Counted from the first letter of the stretch, positions 1 through 5,631 are shown. The stretch: DNA of 6,821 nucleotides from Verrucomicrobiota bacterium (GCA_003694825.1 RFJS01000444.1:1-6821), one strand, 5' to 3'. Numbers and translations are program-made. The notes: a model not told the origin generated them from the letters alone.

Positions 1-506
1 CCCACGAAGTCCTTCGTGTTGTATTTGGCCTGGTTCGGGTAGATCAGGGGATGGGTGATGACGTTGAAGCGCGAAAGCCGGACCGCCGCGCACAGCAGGT
101 AGATGAATCCGATGAACCACCCGATCGGCCGAAAGTAGGCGCTCAGCTCCGGTGACAGGATGAGGAAGAAAACCAGCAACGCCGGCGCCACGCCGAAGGA
201 GACCACATCCGCAATCGAATCGAACTCCCGTCCGAAGAGCGATTCGCGCCCGCCGAGGCGGGCCAGCCGCCCGTCGAGCGAGTCGAACACGACCGCCGCG
301 ATGATGAACCAGACCGCTTCGGTGTAGAGATGCTGGGATGATTCTCCAGTCTCGGTGACGACGGCGAAACGGGCCTGGATGCAGCGAATGATCGCCACGA
401 AGCCGCAGAACAGGTTGCCCGCGGTCATCAGGTTGGGCAGGAGGTAGATGCGGCTGGCCTGCGCGCTTCCGATCGGGGTTTCCGGAGGTGCGGTGCGTTT
501 TTCCAT
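1..506 (-). CDS. pssA: CDP-diacylglycerol--serine O-phosphatidyltransferase (partial, 3' end outside window)
   Basis: This integral membrane enzyme transfers phosphatidyl from CDP-diacylglycerol to L-serine, making phosphatidylserine, the precursor of phosphatidylethanolamine. I translated the minus strand from the ATG at 506-504; 168 codons are visible and the frame is open to the window edge. Residues 24-38 (PNLMTAGNLFCGFVA) are the typical first membrane segment of bacterial type II PssA. The complete CDP-alcohol phosphatidyltransferase signature follows: D75, D78-G79, A82-R83, G92, D96 and D100 with canonical spacing. Further hydrophobic segments lie near 64-75, 103-118 and 128-143, and a RLSRFN motif at 143-148 is typical of the family. 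The start is 38 bases after the RelE-like gene's stop, so the two may be co-transcribed. The leader before the ATG is pyrimidine-rich with no Shine-Dalgarno site. Phosphatidylglycerophosphate synthase shares the catalytic motif, but the N-terminal segment and the FDSLDGRLAR context favour PssA. Confidence 0.93.
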   Translation of the reverse strand, partial: MEKRTAPPETPIGSAQASRIYLLPNLMTAGNLFCGFVAIIRCIQARFAVVTETGESSQHLYTEAVWFIIAAVVFDSLDGRLARLGGRESLFGREFDSIADVVSFGVAPALLVFFLILSPELSAYFRPIGWFIGFIYLLCAAVRLSRFNVITHPLIYPNQAKYNTKDFV

Positions 507-544
507 GAAGGGGCGTGGGGAAGAGGAAAGGGAGGCGCCCGGCC

Positions 545-895
545 TTAGCGCGCGAGCGATTCGAGGTATTTCCAGAAGGAGTTGTGCTGCTCGACGAGCT
601 GCTCCTCGGTGACGGGCAGCCTGGTGCGGAAGACGAAGTCAGTCAACGAGTTGCGATGAAGGATGTAGTGCGTGTGCAGCGTGTCTCCCTTCACTTCGAA
701 ATAGATGCGATGATCGCCGGAGCGCAGCCGGTAAAAGATCTTGTCGCCACGCTTGAAACGGCCGAGCGGCTCGGTCGGGTGGGCGAGATCGGTGGCCGTC
801 AACCCGCTCAACGGGGCGATGACCTCGAGCTGCTCGAGTTTGTCGAGCTTGTTGAGCTCCTGCATGCTCTGGTCGCTGAAGGTGACGTGGTACAT
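545..895 (-). CDS. Small RelE/ParE-fold protein, probable solitary toxin-like or derived regulator
   Basis: A 116-residue protein read from the ATG at 895-893. It has the look of the RelE/ParE fold: an N-terminal strand (MYHVTFSDQS), a Leu/Lys-rich helical segment at 11-30, then strands carrying the basic motif FYRLRSGDHRIYFEV (54-68) and LHTHYILHR (73-81). The R56/R58/R63 and H80-R81 positions resemble the basic surface that RelE toxins use against ribosome-bound mRNA; that role is known for the family and only inferred here. The C-terminal tail (about 88-116) is longer than in many RelE toxins. No antitoxin gene lies on either side: pssA starts 38 bases downstream and the phosphoesterase stops 221 bases upstream. 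A role other than a toxin-antitoxin pair is therefore plausible. The frame stays open upstream to a TTG at 1120, but that extension is Pro/Gly/Arg-rich and unlike the family, so I chose the ATG at 895. No Shine-Dalgarno site precedes it. Confidence 0.75.
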   Translation of the reverse strand: MYHVTFSDQSMQELNKLDKLEQLEVIAPLSGLTATDLAHPTEPLGRFKRGDKIFYRLRSGDHRIYFEVKGDTLHTHYILHRNSLTDFVFRTRLPVTEEQLVEQHNSFWKYLESLAR

Positions 896-1089
896 GGCTG
901 TGAATAACTCGTCGATAACGGTGAGCAACTGGCGGCCGCGACCGCGCGTCTTGCCCTGACGAAATACCAACCGGCTCTCGAAGACGAAGCTTTTTGTCGG
1001 GGTGCCGCCGGGTTCGCCGCCGGGATTTTGCCCGCTGCCGCTGCCCGGGGCGGTGAAGATCCGGGAAAAGGGGCTCGTGAGCAACGGCT

Positions 1090-1109
1090 GCCCCGGCCCG
1101 GGCCGGGGC
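1090..1109. repeat. 20-base perfect GC palindrome after the phosphoesterase gene
   Basis: The sequence gccccggcccgggccggggc is its own reverse complement. It begins 7 bases after the stop codon of the metallophosphoesterase gene (stop at 1119-1117, minus strand). It could fold into a very stable RNA hairpin and slow or end transcription, but no T-run follows on the minus strand, so it is not a standard intrinsic terminator. A 16-base core (ccggcccgggccgggg) recurs at 3900-3915 upstream of the threonine ammonia-lyase. Confidence 0.6.
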
Positions 1110-1116
1110 GACCGGC

Positions 1117-2484
1117 TCAACGCGAATCAGCCGGCATCGCTTCGACCAGGCGATTCGCTTTCCCCGGACGCTTTTCCAGCGTGAAGGCGTCAAACAGCCG
1201 GTTCGTCGCCGTTCGCGCCTCGTAGTGAAGTGTGTCGCCATCGACCGTGATCACCTGGAACAACTGCATGTTCTCCCCCATCTTTCGGGCCCAGGACCGA
1301 TCGGTGATCGCATACATCTTCGGGCCGCTCACCGAGACGACGTAGACCGTGCCGATGGCCGGATCGTAGACTTGATTGTAGCCCTTCGTCACATTTTCCG
1401 TGCCGACCACGGTGCCTCGCTCGCGCAGGGCCGCATCCGAAAGGACCCCGCTGCGCGCATAGGTATGGTCGTGTCCGGTGAGGACGAGGTCCACGCGAAA
1501 AGCGTCGAAAACCGGTTTCCACAGGCGGCGAAGCTCGGGATTGTCGCGCTCGGCCGCCGGAGAAAAGAGCGGGTGGTGGAAGGTGACGATACTCCAGCGG
1601 CCCGGATTCTCCGCCAGGACTTTGCGCAGCCAGGGAACCTGCTCGGCCTGCTTTTCATTCGAATTCAGGCAGATGATACGGACGCCCTGGTAATCGATGT
1701 AGTAAACGGTTTCGTCGAGCCCGAGCCCGTCCGGACCATTGAGAGGAAAGGCGAATTGCGGCCGCCAGAAGGCGGAGAGTTTTCGCCCGTCGCGATTCTT
1801 GTATTCGTGATTGCCGGGGGTGGCGATCACGGGCACCGAGCCGTTCACCCAGCCGGGAGCGCCGAACCATTCGCCCCACTCTGTATCGGCGTCACCATGA
1901 TTGATGAGATCGCCGGCATGCAGGGTGAAGGCGGCCCGCGGCGCCTCGCGAAATGCTTCGTGGGCGACGCGCGTCCAGTGTGTGCGGATGTCGTTCTGGG
2001 CATCGCCGAAGTAGATGAAACGAAAGGGTTTGGCCTCGCGTGCCGCCGTGCGGAAGTGGGCCCACGGGCTCCAGTTGACGCCGTCACCGACGCGATAGGC
2101 ATAGAGCGTATCGGGCTCGAGGCCTTCGAAGACCACGGTGTGTTGATGAAACGGGGTCTCGCCCGCCTCGAAGCGCACGGAGCGAGCCGCGATCCGGCGA
2201 GCCTCTTTGGCCATGGTCGGGCCGTGATCGCCGGCGCGGACGATTTCGCCGAAAGCCTGGAGCACCGAGGTGTCGGTGCGGAAGGAGACCGACTGTGTCG
2301 TCGTCGGATCGTCGTTCCACGTCAGGACGATGCGGTCCGGTAGAGGCGTCGGCGCATGGGCCTGTGATGACGGATAGGCTTGTGGAATCCACTCCGGTGC
2401 GGGCGGGAGATCGTGGGCGAGGATCGTGCGACAGACGCCGAGGGCCAGGGCCAGCGCGGCGAGGCGGCGGACAGACAAGTGCAT
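1117..2484 (-). CDS. Exported purple-acid-phosphatase-like metallophosphoesterase with N-terminal FN3-type domain
   Basis: A 455-residue protein from the ATG at 2484-2482. Residues 1-23 form a signal peptide (MHLSVRRLAALALALGVC, then a likely cut near ILA|HD), so it acts outside the cytoplasm. Residues 43-147 resemble the fibronectin-type domain found before the catalytic domain of purple acid phosphatases, ending in LEPDTLYAYRVGDG and WSPWAHFRTA. The calcineurin-like core holds all five metal-binding blocks: GDAQ (160-163), GDL (191-193), GNHE (224-227), HH (303-304) and GHDH (337-340). The family performs metal-dependent hydrolysis of phosphate esters. The Tyr that gives purple enzymes their Fe(III) colour (GDxxY) is replaced here by Asn195, so a di-metal enzyme of another metal type is likely; the substrate cannot be read. 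The frame extends 16 codons upstream to a TTG at 2532, but the ATG puts the signal peptide at the N-terminus. The leader CTCCCTCTTCTTCCC lacks a Shine-Dalgarno site. Confidence 0.9.
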   Translation of the reverse strand: MHLSVRRLAALALALGVCRTILAHDLPPAPEWIPQAYPSSQAHAPTPLPDRIVLTWNDDPTTTQSVSFRTDTSVLQAFGEIVRAGDHGPTMAKEARRIAARSVRFEAGETPFHQHTVVFEGLEPDTLYAYRVGDGVNWSPWAHFRTAAREAKPFRFIYFGDAQNDIRTHWTRVAHEAFREAPRAAFTLHAGDLINHGDADTEWGEWFGAPGWVNGSVPVIATPGNHEYKNRDGRKLSAFWRPQFAFPLNGPDGLGLDETVYYIDYQGVRIICLNSNEKQAEQVPWLRKVLAENPGRWSIVTFHHPLFSPAAERDNPELRRLWKPVFDAFRVDLVLTGHDHTYARSGVLSDAALRERGTVVGTENVTKGYNQVYDPAIGTVYVVSVSGPKMYAITDRSWARKMGENMQLFQVITVDGDTLHYEARTATNRLFDAFTLEKRPGKANRLVEAMPADSR

Positions 2485-2592
2485 GGGAAGAAGAGGGAGC
2501 GGTGGAGCTTCGAACGCGTTCGAAAACGTCAACCAGAGCGGCCGCCCGGGCGAATGCCAAACCCCGAATGCCGCGAATCGAGGTGCGCCGTG
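2485..2592 (-). promoter_or_regulatory. 108-base leader with a 16-base perfect palindrome (candidate operator)
   Basis: This gap separates the threonine ammonia-lyase stop from the phosphoesterase start. It contains the perfect palindrome ttcgaacgcgttcgaa at 2509-2524, whose nearer edge is 25 bases from the phosphoesterase ATG. On the minus strand TTGACG (2532-2527), one base off the sigma-70 -35 consensus, sits just upstream of it, but no good -10 box lies at 16-18 bases. A second palindrome, cgcccgggcg, lies at 2543-2552, and the octamer cgaatgcc occurs twice (2551-2558 and 2565-2572, 14 bases apart). A dimeric repressor site is the natural reading of the first palindrome; the regulator is unknown. 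Confidence 0.35.
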
Positions 2593-3822
2593 TCACGTTT
2601 CGGTCGCCGGCAGTTCGATGCCCGGCGTTTCCCGCAGATGGCGCAGCACGGATGCGAGGTGATCGTGGTCGCGGGTCTCGATGGTGACGACGACGCGCAC
2701 CGCCGAAACGTCGGCCCCGGCAAAGGCGCGGTCATGGTTCACCTCCCTGATGCTCGCCCCTGTTTCCGCGATGGCTTGCGCCAGCCGGGCCAGGCCGCCC
2801 GGCCGGTCGCTGATCACGGCGGTGAACCGGCCGAGCCGTCCATCGGCGACCAGTCCCTTCTCGATCACTCGGCCGAGGACGACCGGGTCGATATTGCCTC
2901 CACCGAAACACAAAACGCAGGTGCGCCCGTGCAGCTCGGGAAGCGTCCCGGTCATGAACGCGGCCAGCGGCGCGGCGGCGGCGCCTTCCACCACCATCTT
3001 CTCCAGCTCGAGCATGCGCAGGATCGCCAGGGCGAGCTGATCCTCGGTCACTGTCACGATATGATCGATACGCTCGCGGGCGAGGACGAAGGCGTTCGCG
3101 CCGACGATGGATACAGCGAGGCCGTCGGCCAGGGTATGGCCGCACTCCACCGGCACGGGCCGCCCGGCGGCGAGCGCCGCCTGAAAACTCGCCGTGGCCT
3201 TCGCTTCGACACCGATCACGCGCACCTGCGGCCGCAGGCTCTTCAGCGCGACGGCGAGCCCGGCGATCAGGCCGCCGCCGCCGATGGGCGCGACCACCGC
3301 CTCGACGTCCGGGACCTGTTCGAGAATCTCCAGCGCCATCGTGCCCTGGCCGGCGATGATGGCCGGATCGTCGTATCCATGGATATAGGTCAACTGCTCA
3401 CGGGCGGCGAGCGCGTCCGCGTGGGCGCGCGCTTCGGCGAAGGTTTCCCCGTGAAGCACGACGCGGGCGCCGAGCCGCGCACACGTGGCGGATTTGATCA
3501 GCGGCGCGGTCTTCGGCATCACCACTGTCACGGGGATGCCGAGCAGCGAACCATGGTAGGCGAGGCCGAGCGCGTGGTTGCCGGCCGAGGCGGCGATGAC
3601 GCCGCGCTGTCGCCGGGCGGCGTCGAGCTGGCTGAGGGCGTTGCGGGCGCCGCGTTCCTTGAAGCTTCCCGTGCGCTGGAAGCAGTCGAGCTTGCAGAAG
3701 ATGCGCGCTCCGGTGATCTCCGAGAGCGGGATCGATTCGGGGCAGGGTGTGAGGGCGACTGCATCCCGAATGTGGGCGCGGGCCGCCTGGATGGATTCGA
3801 GGGTAACAGGGGCGGATGTCAT
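2593..3822 (-). CDS. ilvA: Threonine ammonia-lyase (threonine dehydratase), PLP-dependent, with C-terminal ACT domain
   Basis: A cytoplasmic PLP enzyme converting L-threonine to 2-oxobutanoate and ammonia, the first step towards isoleucine. The 409 residues match the medium-length class with one ACT domain. The fold-type II core spans about 1-320: the PLP lysine is K55 in RTGSFKERGA (50-59), the substrate loop is SAGNHA (79-84), the phosphate-binding glycine loop is GGGGLIAG (181-188), and CFGGGNID (305-312) closes the active site. Residues 332-402 form an ACT domain (SDRPGGLARL, GASIREVNHDR), which binds small effectors; which one (isoleucine, valine or another) cannot be told. The single ACT domain differs from long E. 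coli IlvA and resembles TdcB-like enzymes with an added ACT, so a catabolic role is possible. The ATG at 3822 is preceded by AAGG six bases upstream, the best ribosome site of the leftward genes. Upstream sequence offers a possible attenuator. G+C is very high and antisense frames are open as a result. Confidence 0.93.
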   Translation of the reverse strand: MTSAPVTLESIQAARAHIRDAVALTPCPESIPLSEITGARIFCKLDCFQRTGSFKERGARNALSQLDAARRQRGVIAASAGNHALGLAYHGSLLGIPVTVVMPKTAPLIKSATCARLGARVVLHGETFAEARAHADALAAREQLTYIHGYDDPAIIAGQGTMALEILEQVPDVEAVVAPIGGGGLIAGLAVALKSLRPQVRVIGVEAKATASFQAALAAGRPVPVECGHTLADGLAVSIVGANAFVLARERIDHIVTVTEDQLALAILRMLELEKMVVEGAAAAPLAAFMTGTLPELHGRTCVLCFGGGNIDPVVLGRVIEKGLVADGRLGRFTAVISDRPGGLARLAQAIAETGASIREVNHDRAFAGADVSAVRVVVTIETRDHDHLASVLRHLRETPGIELPATET

Positions 3823-3899
3823 CGGGGGCCTTTTTCAGGAAGGCTGGCGTTCCCGGCGGCGGTTGCCAACCAGCAAAGGACCAGGCCAGGCCGAGGGTT

Positions 3900-3915
3900 C
3901 CGGCCCGGGCCGGGG
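3900..3915. repeat. Second copy of the GC-palindrome core
   Basis: The 16 bases ccggcccgggccgggg match the core of the 1090-1109 palindrome; 3900-3913 is perfectly self-complementary. It sits 78 bases upstream of the threonine ammonia-lyase start, inside its presumed leader. In this G+C-rich DNA two copies could arise by chance. Confidence 0.45.
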
Positions 3916-3966
3916 TCGGACGATGCGGCTGCGGATGGGGCCGTGGCGACCTGTGCCCGGGCTCGG

Positions 3967-3999
3967 GAAAAATGAGAAATCCGCCGAAAATCCCGGCGG
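3967..3999 (-). terminator. Terminator-like hairpin with T-rich tail in the ilvA leader
   Basis: Read on the minus strand, CCGCCG (3999-3994), a seven-base loop, and CGGCGG (3986-3981) form a six-base-pair GC stem. ATTTCTCATTTTTC (3980-3967) follows directly. That is the layout of an intrinsic terminator, although the T-tract is interrupted. No confident minus-strand gene ends just upstream, and the next gene downstream is the threonine ammonia-lyase 145 bases away. It may therefore act as a leader attenuator for that gene or as a block on antisense read-through. Confidence 0.4.
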
Positions 4000-4084
4000 G
4001 TTATTCTGATGCCGAAAGGGCGTCGCTACGCCGCTGCCGCGCCACCCCGAACGCCGAAAACCTCTCTTCGATCGGTAAAATCCG

Positions 4085-4113
4085 TTGTCCGTCCGTGTTC
4101 TGTTTCCTACAAA
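4085..4113 (+). promoter_or_regulatory. Weak sigma-70-like promoter pair for the response regulator
   Basis: TTGTCC (4085-4090) and TACAAA (4108-4113) are separated by 17 bases, the ideal spacing. Each matches four of six consensus positions. They sit in a locally A+T-richer stretch, 46 bases before the ATG at 4159. Matches of this quality are common by chance. Confidence 0.25.
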
Positions 4114-4136
4114 GTAACCACTAACTCACCACGCAT
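4107..4136 (-). other. Possible nine-residue leader peptide (MRGELVVTL)
   Basis: On the minus strand the ATG at 4136-4134 starts nine codons that end in TAG at 4109-4107. Residues 5-9 are Leu-Val-Val-Thr-Leu. A short peptide rich in branched-chain residues and threonine upstream of a hairpin with a T-rich tail and a threonine ammonia-lyase gene is the arrangement of ilv-type attenuation. Against it: no Shine-Dalgarno site precedes the ATG, no isoleucine codon is present, and its stop lies about 107 bases before the hairpin, longer than in well-known examples. Chance is a real alternative. Confidence 0.2.
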
Positions 4137-4261
4137 CAAACCCGGACCCGCACGCCCCATGCCTCCGTCTCCCCGCCCCGCAAACACCACCGCCGCCGCC
4201 GTCGATCAACAACCGCACCTGCGTCCGCTCGACTACGCCCGCAACGTGGTTTTTTCGCCTC

Positions 4262-4310
4262 AGAAGCGAGAAGCGAGAAGCAGAAGGACAGAGGACGGAG
4301 GACGGAACGC
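4262..4310. repeat. Degenerate 7-base purine-rich tandem array, seven units
   Basis: The units are AGAAGCG, AGAAGCG, AGAAGCA, GAAGGAC, AGAGGAC, GGAGGAC and GGAACGC, all in one register and fitting a purine-purine-A-purine-G pattern except the last. The first two are identical. The array lies between the ATG at 4159 and the response regulator. Because seven is not a multiple of three, any change in copy number shifts the reading frame downstream. Confidence 0.7.
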
Positions 4311-4360
4311 AGAAACCTTCCGCATGCCACACTCCCAGTTCCGCCTTCACCAAAGTTCTC

Positions 4361-4999
4361 GTGGTAGAGGACCAGCCGATGTTCCGGGAGCTGCTGGTGC
4401 AGGTGTGCGAGCAGATCGGGGAAGTGCGCGACATCGCGGCGACCGGCCGGGCTGACACCGCCATTCGGCTGTGCCGGGAGCGCGATCCGGATCTGCTGAT
4501 CCTGGACCTGCAGCTGGAAGAGGCCGCGGACGGCTTCGAGGTGATCGAGGCGATCCGCGAGCAGGGGAGCGCGCCAAAGATCGTCGTGCTCACCGCCTTC
4601 ACCGACGACTACACGCTCACCCGCGCGCACCGCGCCCGCGTGGATGCCTTTCTGCAAAAGGAAGTGCACACCCACCACGATTTGCTCGCCGCGATCGGCG
4701 CCATCCGCCTCGGTCGACGCTACCGCAACACCGTCCTTGAAGAGTTTCACCAGCGAAAACGTGAAGACCCATTTGCGCCGTCGAAGATCCTTGGCGAGCG
4801 CGACGAACGGATCTTGCGTCTGTATGGGCTGGGGCTGAGTGATCACGATGTGGGCGAACGGCTCGGCGTCTCCGCGCGTACCGCTTGCAACAATCGCCTC
4901 CGCGTCATGGGCCTGCTGCAATTGCCCGACTTCAAGAGCCTCGTGCTCTACGCATTGAGAAACGGCTATGCGCGGGTGAAGCAGCGCCTGTCGCGGTAG
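4361..4999 (+). CDS. NarL/FixJ-type response regulator (receiver plus helix-turn-helix); true start unresolved
   Basis: A cytoplasmic two-component transcription factor. Counting from the GTG at 4361, the receiver domain shows the acidic pair E3-D4, phosphoacceptor D49 (LLILDLQL), T78 (VVLTAF) and K100 (FLQK), all five hallmarks. Residues 143-205 resemble a LuxR/GerE-type helix-turn-helix: GERDERILRLYGLGLSDHDV, then RLGVSARTACNNRLRVMG. The GTG start used here is only the first usable codon. The preceding in-frame codons 4349-4360 encode TKVL, so TKVLVVEDQ is the natural first beta strand and translation should begin further upstream. In that frame there is no ATG, GTG or TTG back to the TAA at 4115. 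ATGs at 4159 and 4324 are both one frame off. A frameshift, array slippage, a rare start codon or a sequencing error could explain this. No histidine kinase gene is in the window, so partner and target genes are unknown. A strong hairpin follows at 5051. Confidence 0.85.
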   Translation: MVEDQPMFRELLVQVCEQIGEVRDIAATGRADTAIRLCRERDPDLLILDLQLEEAADGFEVIEAIREQGSAPKIVVLTAFTDDYTLTRAHRARVDAFLQKEVHTHHDLLAAIGAIRLGRRYRNTVLEEFHQRKREDPFAPSKILGERDERILRLYGLGLSDHDVGERLGVSARTACNNRLRVMGLLQLPDFKSLVLYALRNGYARVKQRLSR

Positions 5000-5050
5000 C
5001 GGCCGTATCACGGCAAGGCGGGCGGCGAGAACAAGTCATGGGCAAATGTC

Positions 5051-5090
5051 AAGCGCCGCAACCAGGGAACATTCCCCGGTTGCGGCGCTT
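5051..5090 (+). terminator. 40-base inverted repeat downstream of the response regulator
   Basis: Arms aagcgccgcaacc (5051-5063) and ggttgcggcgctt (5078-5090) pair perfectly over 13 bases. After one mismatch, ggga (5065-5068) pairs with tccc (5073-5076) around a four-base loop. It begins 51 bases after the regulator's stop and ends 47 bases before the next gene. The position suits a transcription terminator. The 3' side has only TT before GGG, so rho-independent release would be weak; it might instead protect mRNA ends or bind a protein. Confidence 0.55.
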
Positions 5091-5137
5091 GGGCCGGTCC
5101 GCCGCGCTCCGCATCCTGGAGGCATCAGACTCCGAAA

Positions 5138-5629
5138 ATGATGCCTACTCCAAAACTCCTCACCTTCGTTCGCGTGCTGATCATGGCCGCGTTGCCACTC
5201 TGCCTTCTACAAACCCGCGCGTTTTCCCAACGAATTCCGAGCCCGGTCCTCGATGATCAATTCGATCGCGATCTTGCCGAGTTGAGCCTCATCCTCGACG
5301 AGGTGCGCGTCCGCAAACTCGGGTCGCGGGAGAGGGTTACGCTTTCCGACGTGAAACTACGCCTGGCGCGACGGAACCTCCCGCCGAAAAGCAGTAAAGC
5401 CGAGAGAATACGTTTGGCGCGCGCTTGGAAGCTGATCGGACAGATCGAGCGCGATATCTTTGGTGATACCGAGCAGGTCGTCGAAAGTTATCGGCTCGCC
5501 GCCGCTCTGGACCCCGATGATTCGGAAATCACCGGTGAGCTGGCCTTCCGAGAGAGAAAACTCGCGGCCGTCAATGAACGGCTGGAGGAAGCCAAACAGC
5601 TTCGCGAGGCAAAAGGAATCCGCCGCTGA
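5138..5629 (+). CDS. Small exported helical protein with a TPR-like repeat, function unknown
   Basis: I do not recognise this 163-residue protein. Residues 1-31 are a signal peptide: basic MMPTPK, a hydrophobic core around 11-24, and a likely cut near AFS|Q or AFSQ|R, so it should be in the periplasm or envelope. The rest is charged and mainly helical. Residues 93-127 (ARAWKLIG, VVESYRLAAALDPDD) fit one degenerate tetratricopeptide repeat with a one-residue insertion, and 134-160 is a Glu/Lys/Arg-rich helix that may be a coiled coil. An adjacent ATG at 5141 is an alternative start. GGAGG at 5118-5122 lies 15 bases before the first ATG, farther than usual. The gene ends 15 bases before the RHS-head-like gene, on the same strand and with similar lower G+C, so the two probably form an operon. 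A helper or envelope partner for the next protein is an inference only. Confidence 0.75.
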   Translation: MMPTPKLLTFVRVLIMAALPLCLLQTRAFSQRIPSPVLDDQFDRDLAELSLILDEVRVRKLGSRERVTLSDVKLRLARRNLPPKSSKAERIRLARAWKLIGQIERDIFGDTEQVVESYRLAAALDPDDSEITGELAFRERKLAAVNERLEEAKQLREAKGIRR

Positions 5630-5631
5630 CC

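Larger units (their letters stand above)
3823..4360. other. 538-base divergent region without a confident gene
   Basis: The region lies between the leftward threonine ammonia-lyase and the rightward response regulator and should hold control sites for both. From left to right I see AAGG ribosome-site sequence for ilvA (around 3829-3832, minus), a quasi-palindrome ggttgccaacc (3861-3871), a GC palindrome (3900-3913), a minus-strand hairpin with a T-rich tail (3967-3999), a small hairpin ggcgt/acgcc (4019-4032), a second copy of TTTTCGGCG on the minus strand (4060-4052), a weak plus-strand promoter pair (4085-4113), a tiny minus-strand reading frame (4136-4107), a plus-strand ATG frame from 4159 and a heptamer array (4262-4310). 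A plus-strand frame from 4009 to 4455 is open, but its translation is Arg/Pro/Ala-rich and unlike any family I know. Confidence 0.6.

Noticed and set aside
1004..1024. Direct repeat gccgccggg, two copies 12 bases apart
   Set aside because: Too short and too G+C-typical to mean anything in this DNA.
896..1120. 75-codon N-terminal extension of the RelE-like protein from a TTG that overlaps the phosphoesterase stop (TTGA)
   Set aside because: The overlap is attractive for translational coupling, but the extension is Pro/Gly/Ser/Arg-rich, unlike the RelE fold, and starts with TTG without a ribosome site. The ATG at 895 gives a family-like protein.
1225..2343. Open frame on the plus strand opposite the metallophosphoesterase (372 codons)
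   Set aside because: Antisense shadow; the minus strand carries all metal-binding blocks and a signal peptide.
2485..2532. TTG start adding 16 residues to the phosphoesterase
   Set aside because: It would bury the signal peptide's basic N-terminus behind an uncharacteristic stretch, and it lies over the candidate operator.
2380..3975. Long open frame on the plus strand opposite threonine ammonia-lyase (531 codons)
   Set aside because: It is antisense to a gene with complete PLP-enzyme and ACT motifs; the translation is Arg/Gly/Asp-rich with no family likeness, as expected opposite G/C-ending codons.
4009..4455. 148-codon plus-strand frame in the divergent gap as a whole gene
   Set aside because: It runs out of frame into the response regulator, and its sequence is low-complexity; only the part from 4159 is kept as a possible regulator N-terminus.
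4136..5011. 291-codon open frame on the minus strand opposite the response regulator
   Set aside because: The plus strand encodes every receiver hallmark and a helix-turn-helix; the antisense product matches nothing I know.
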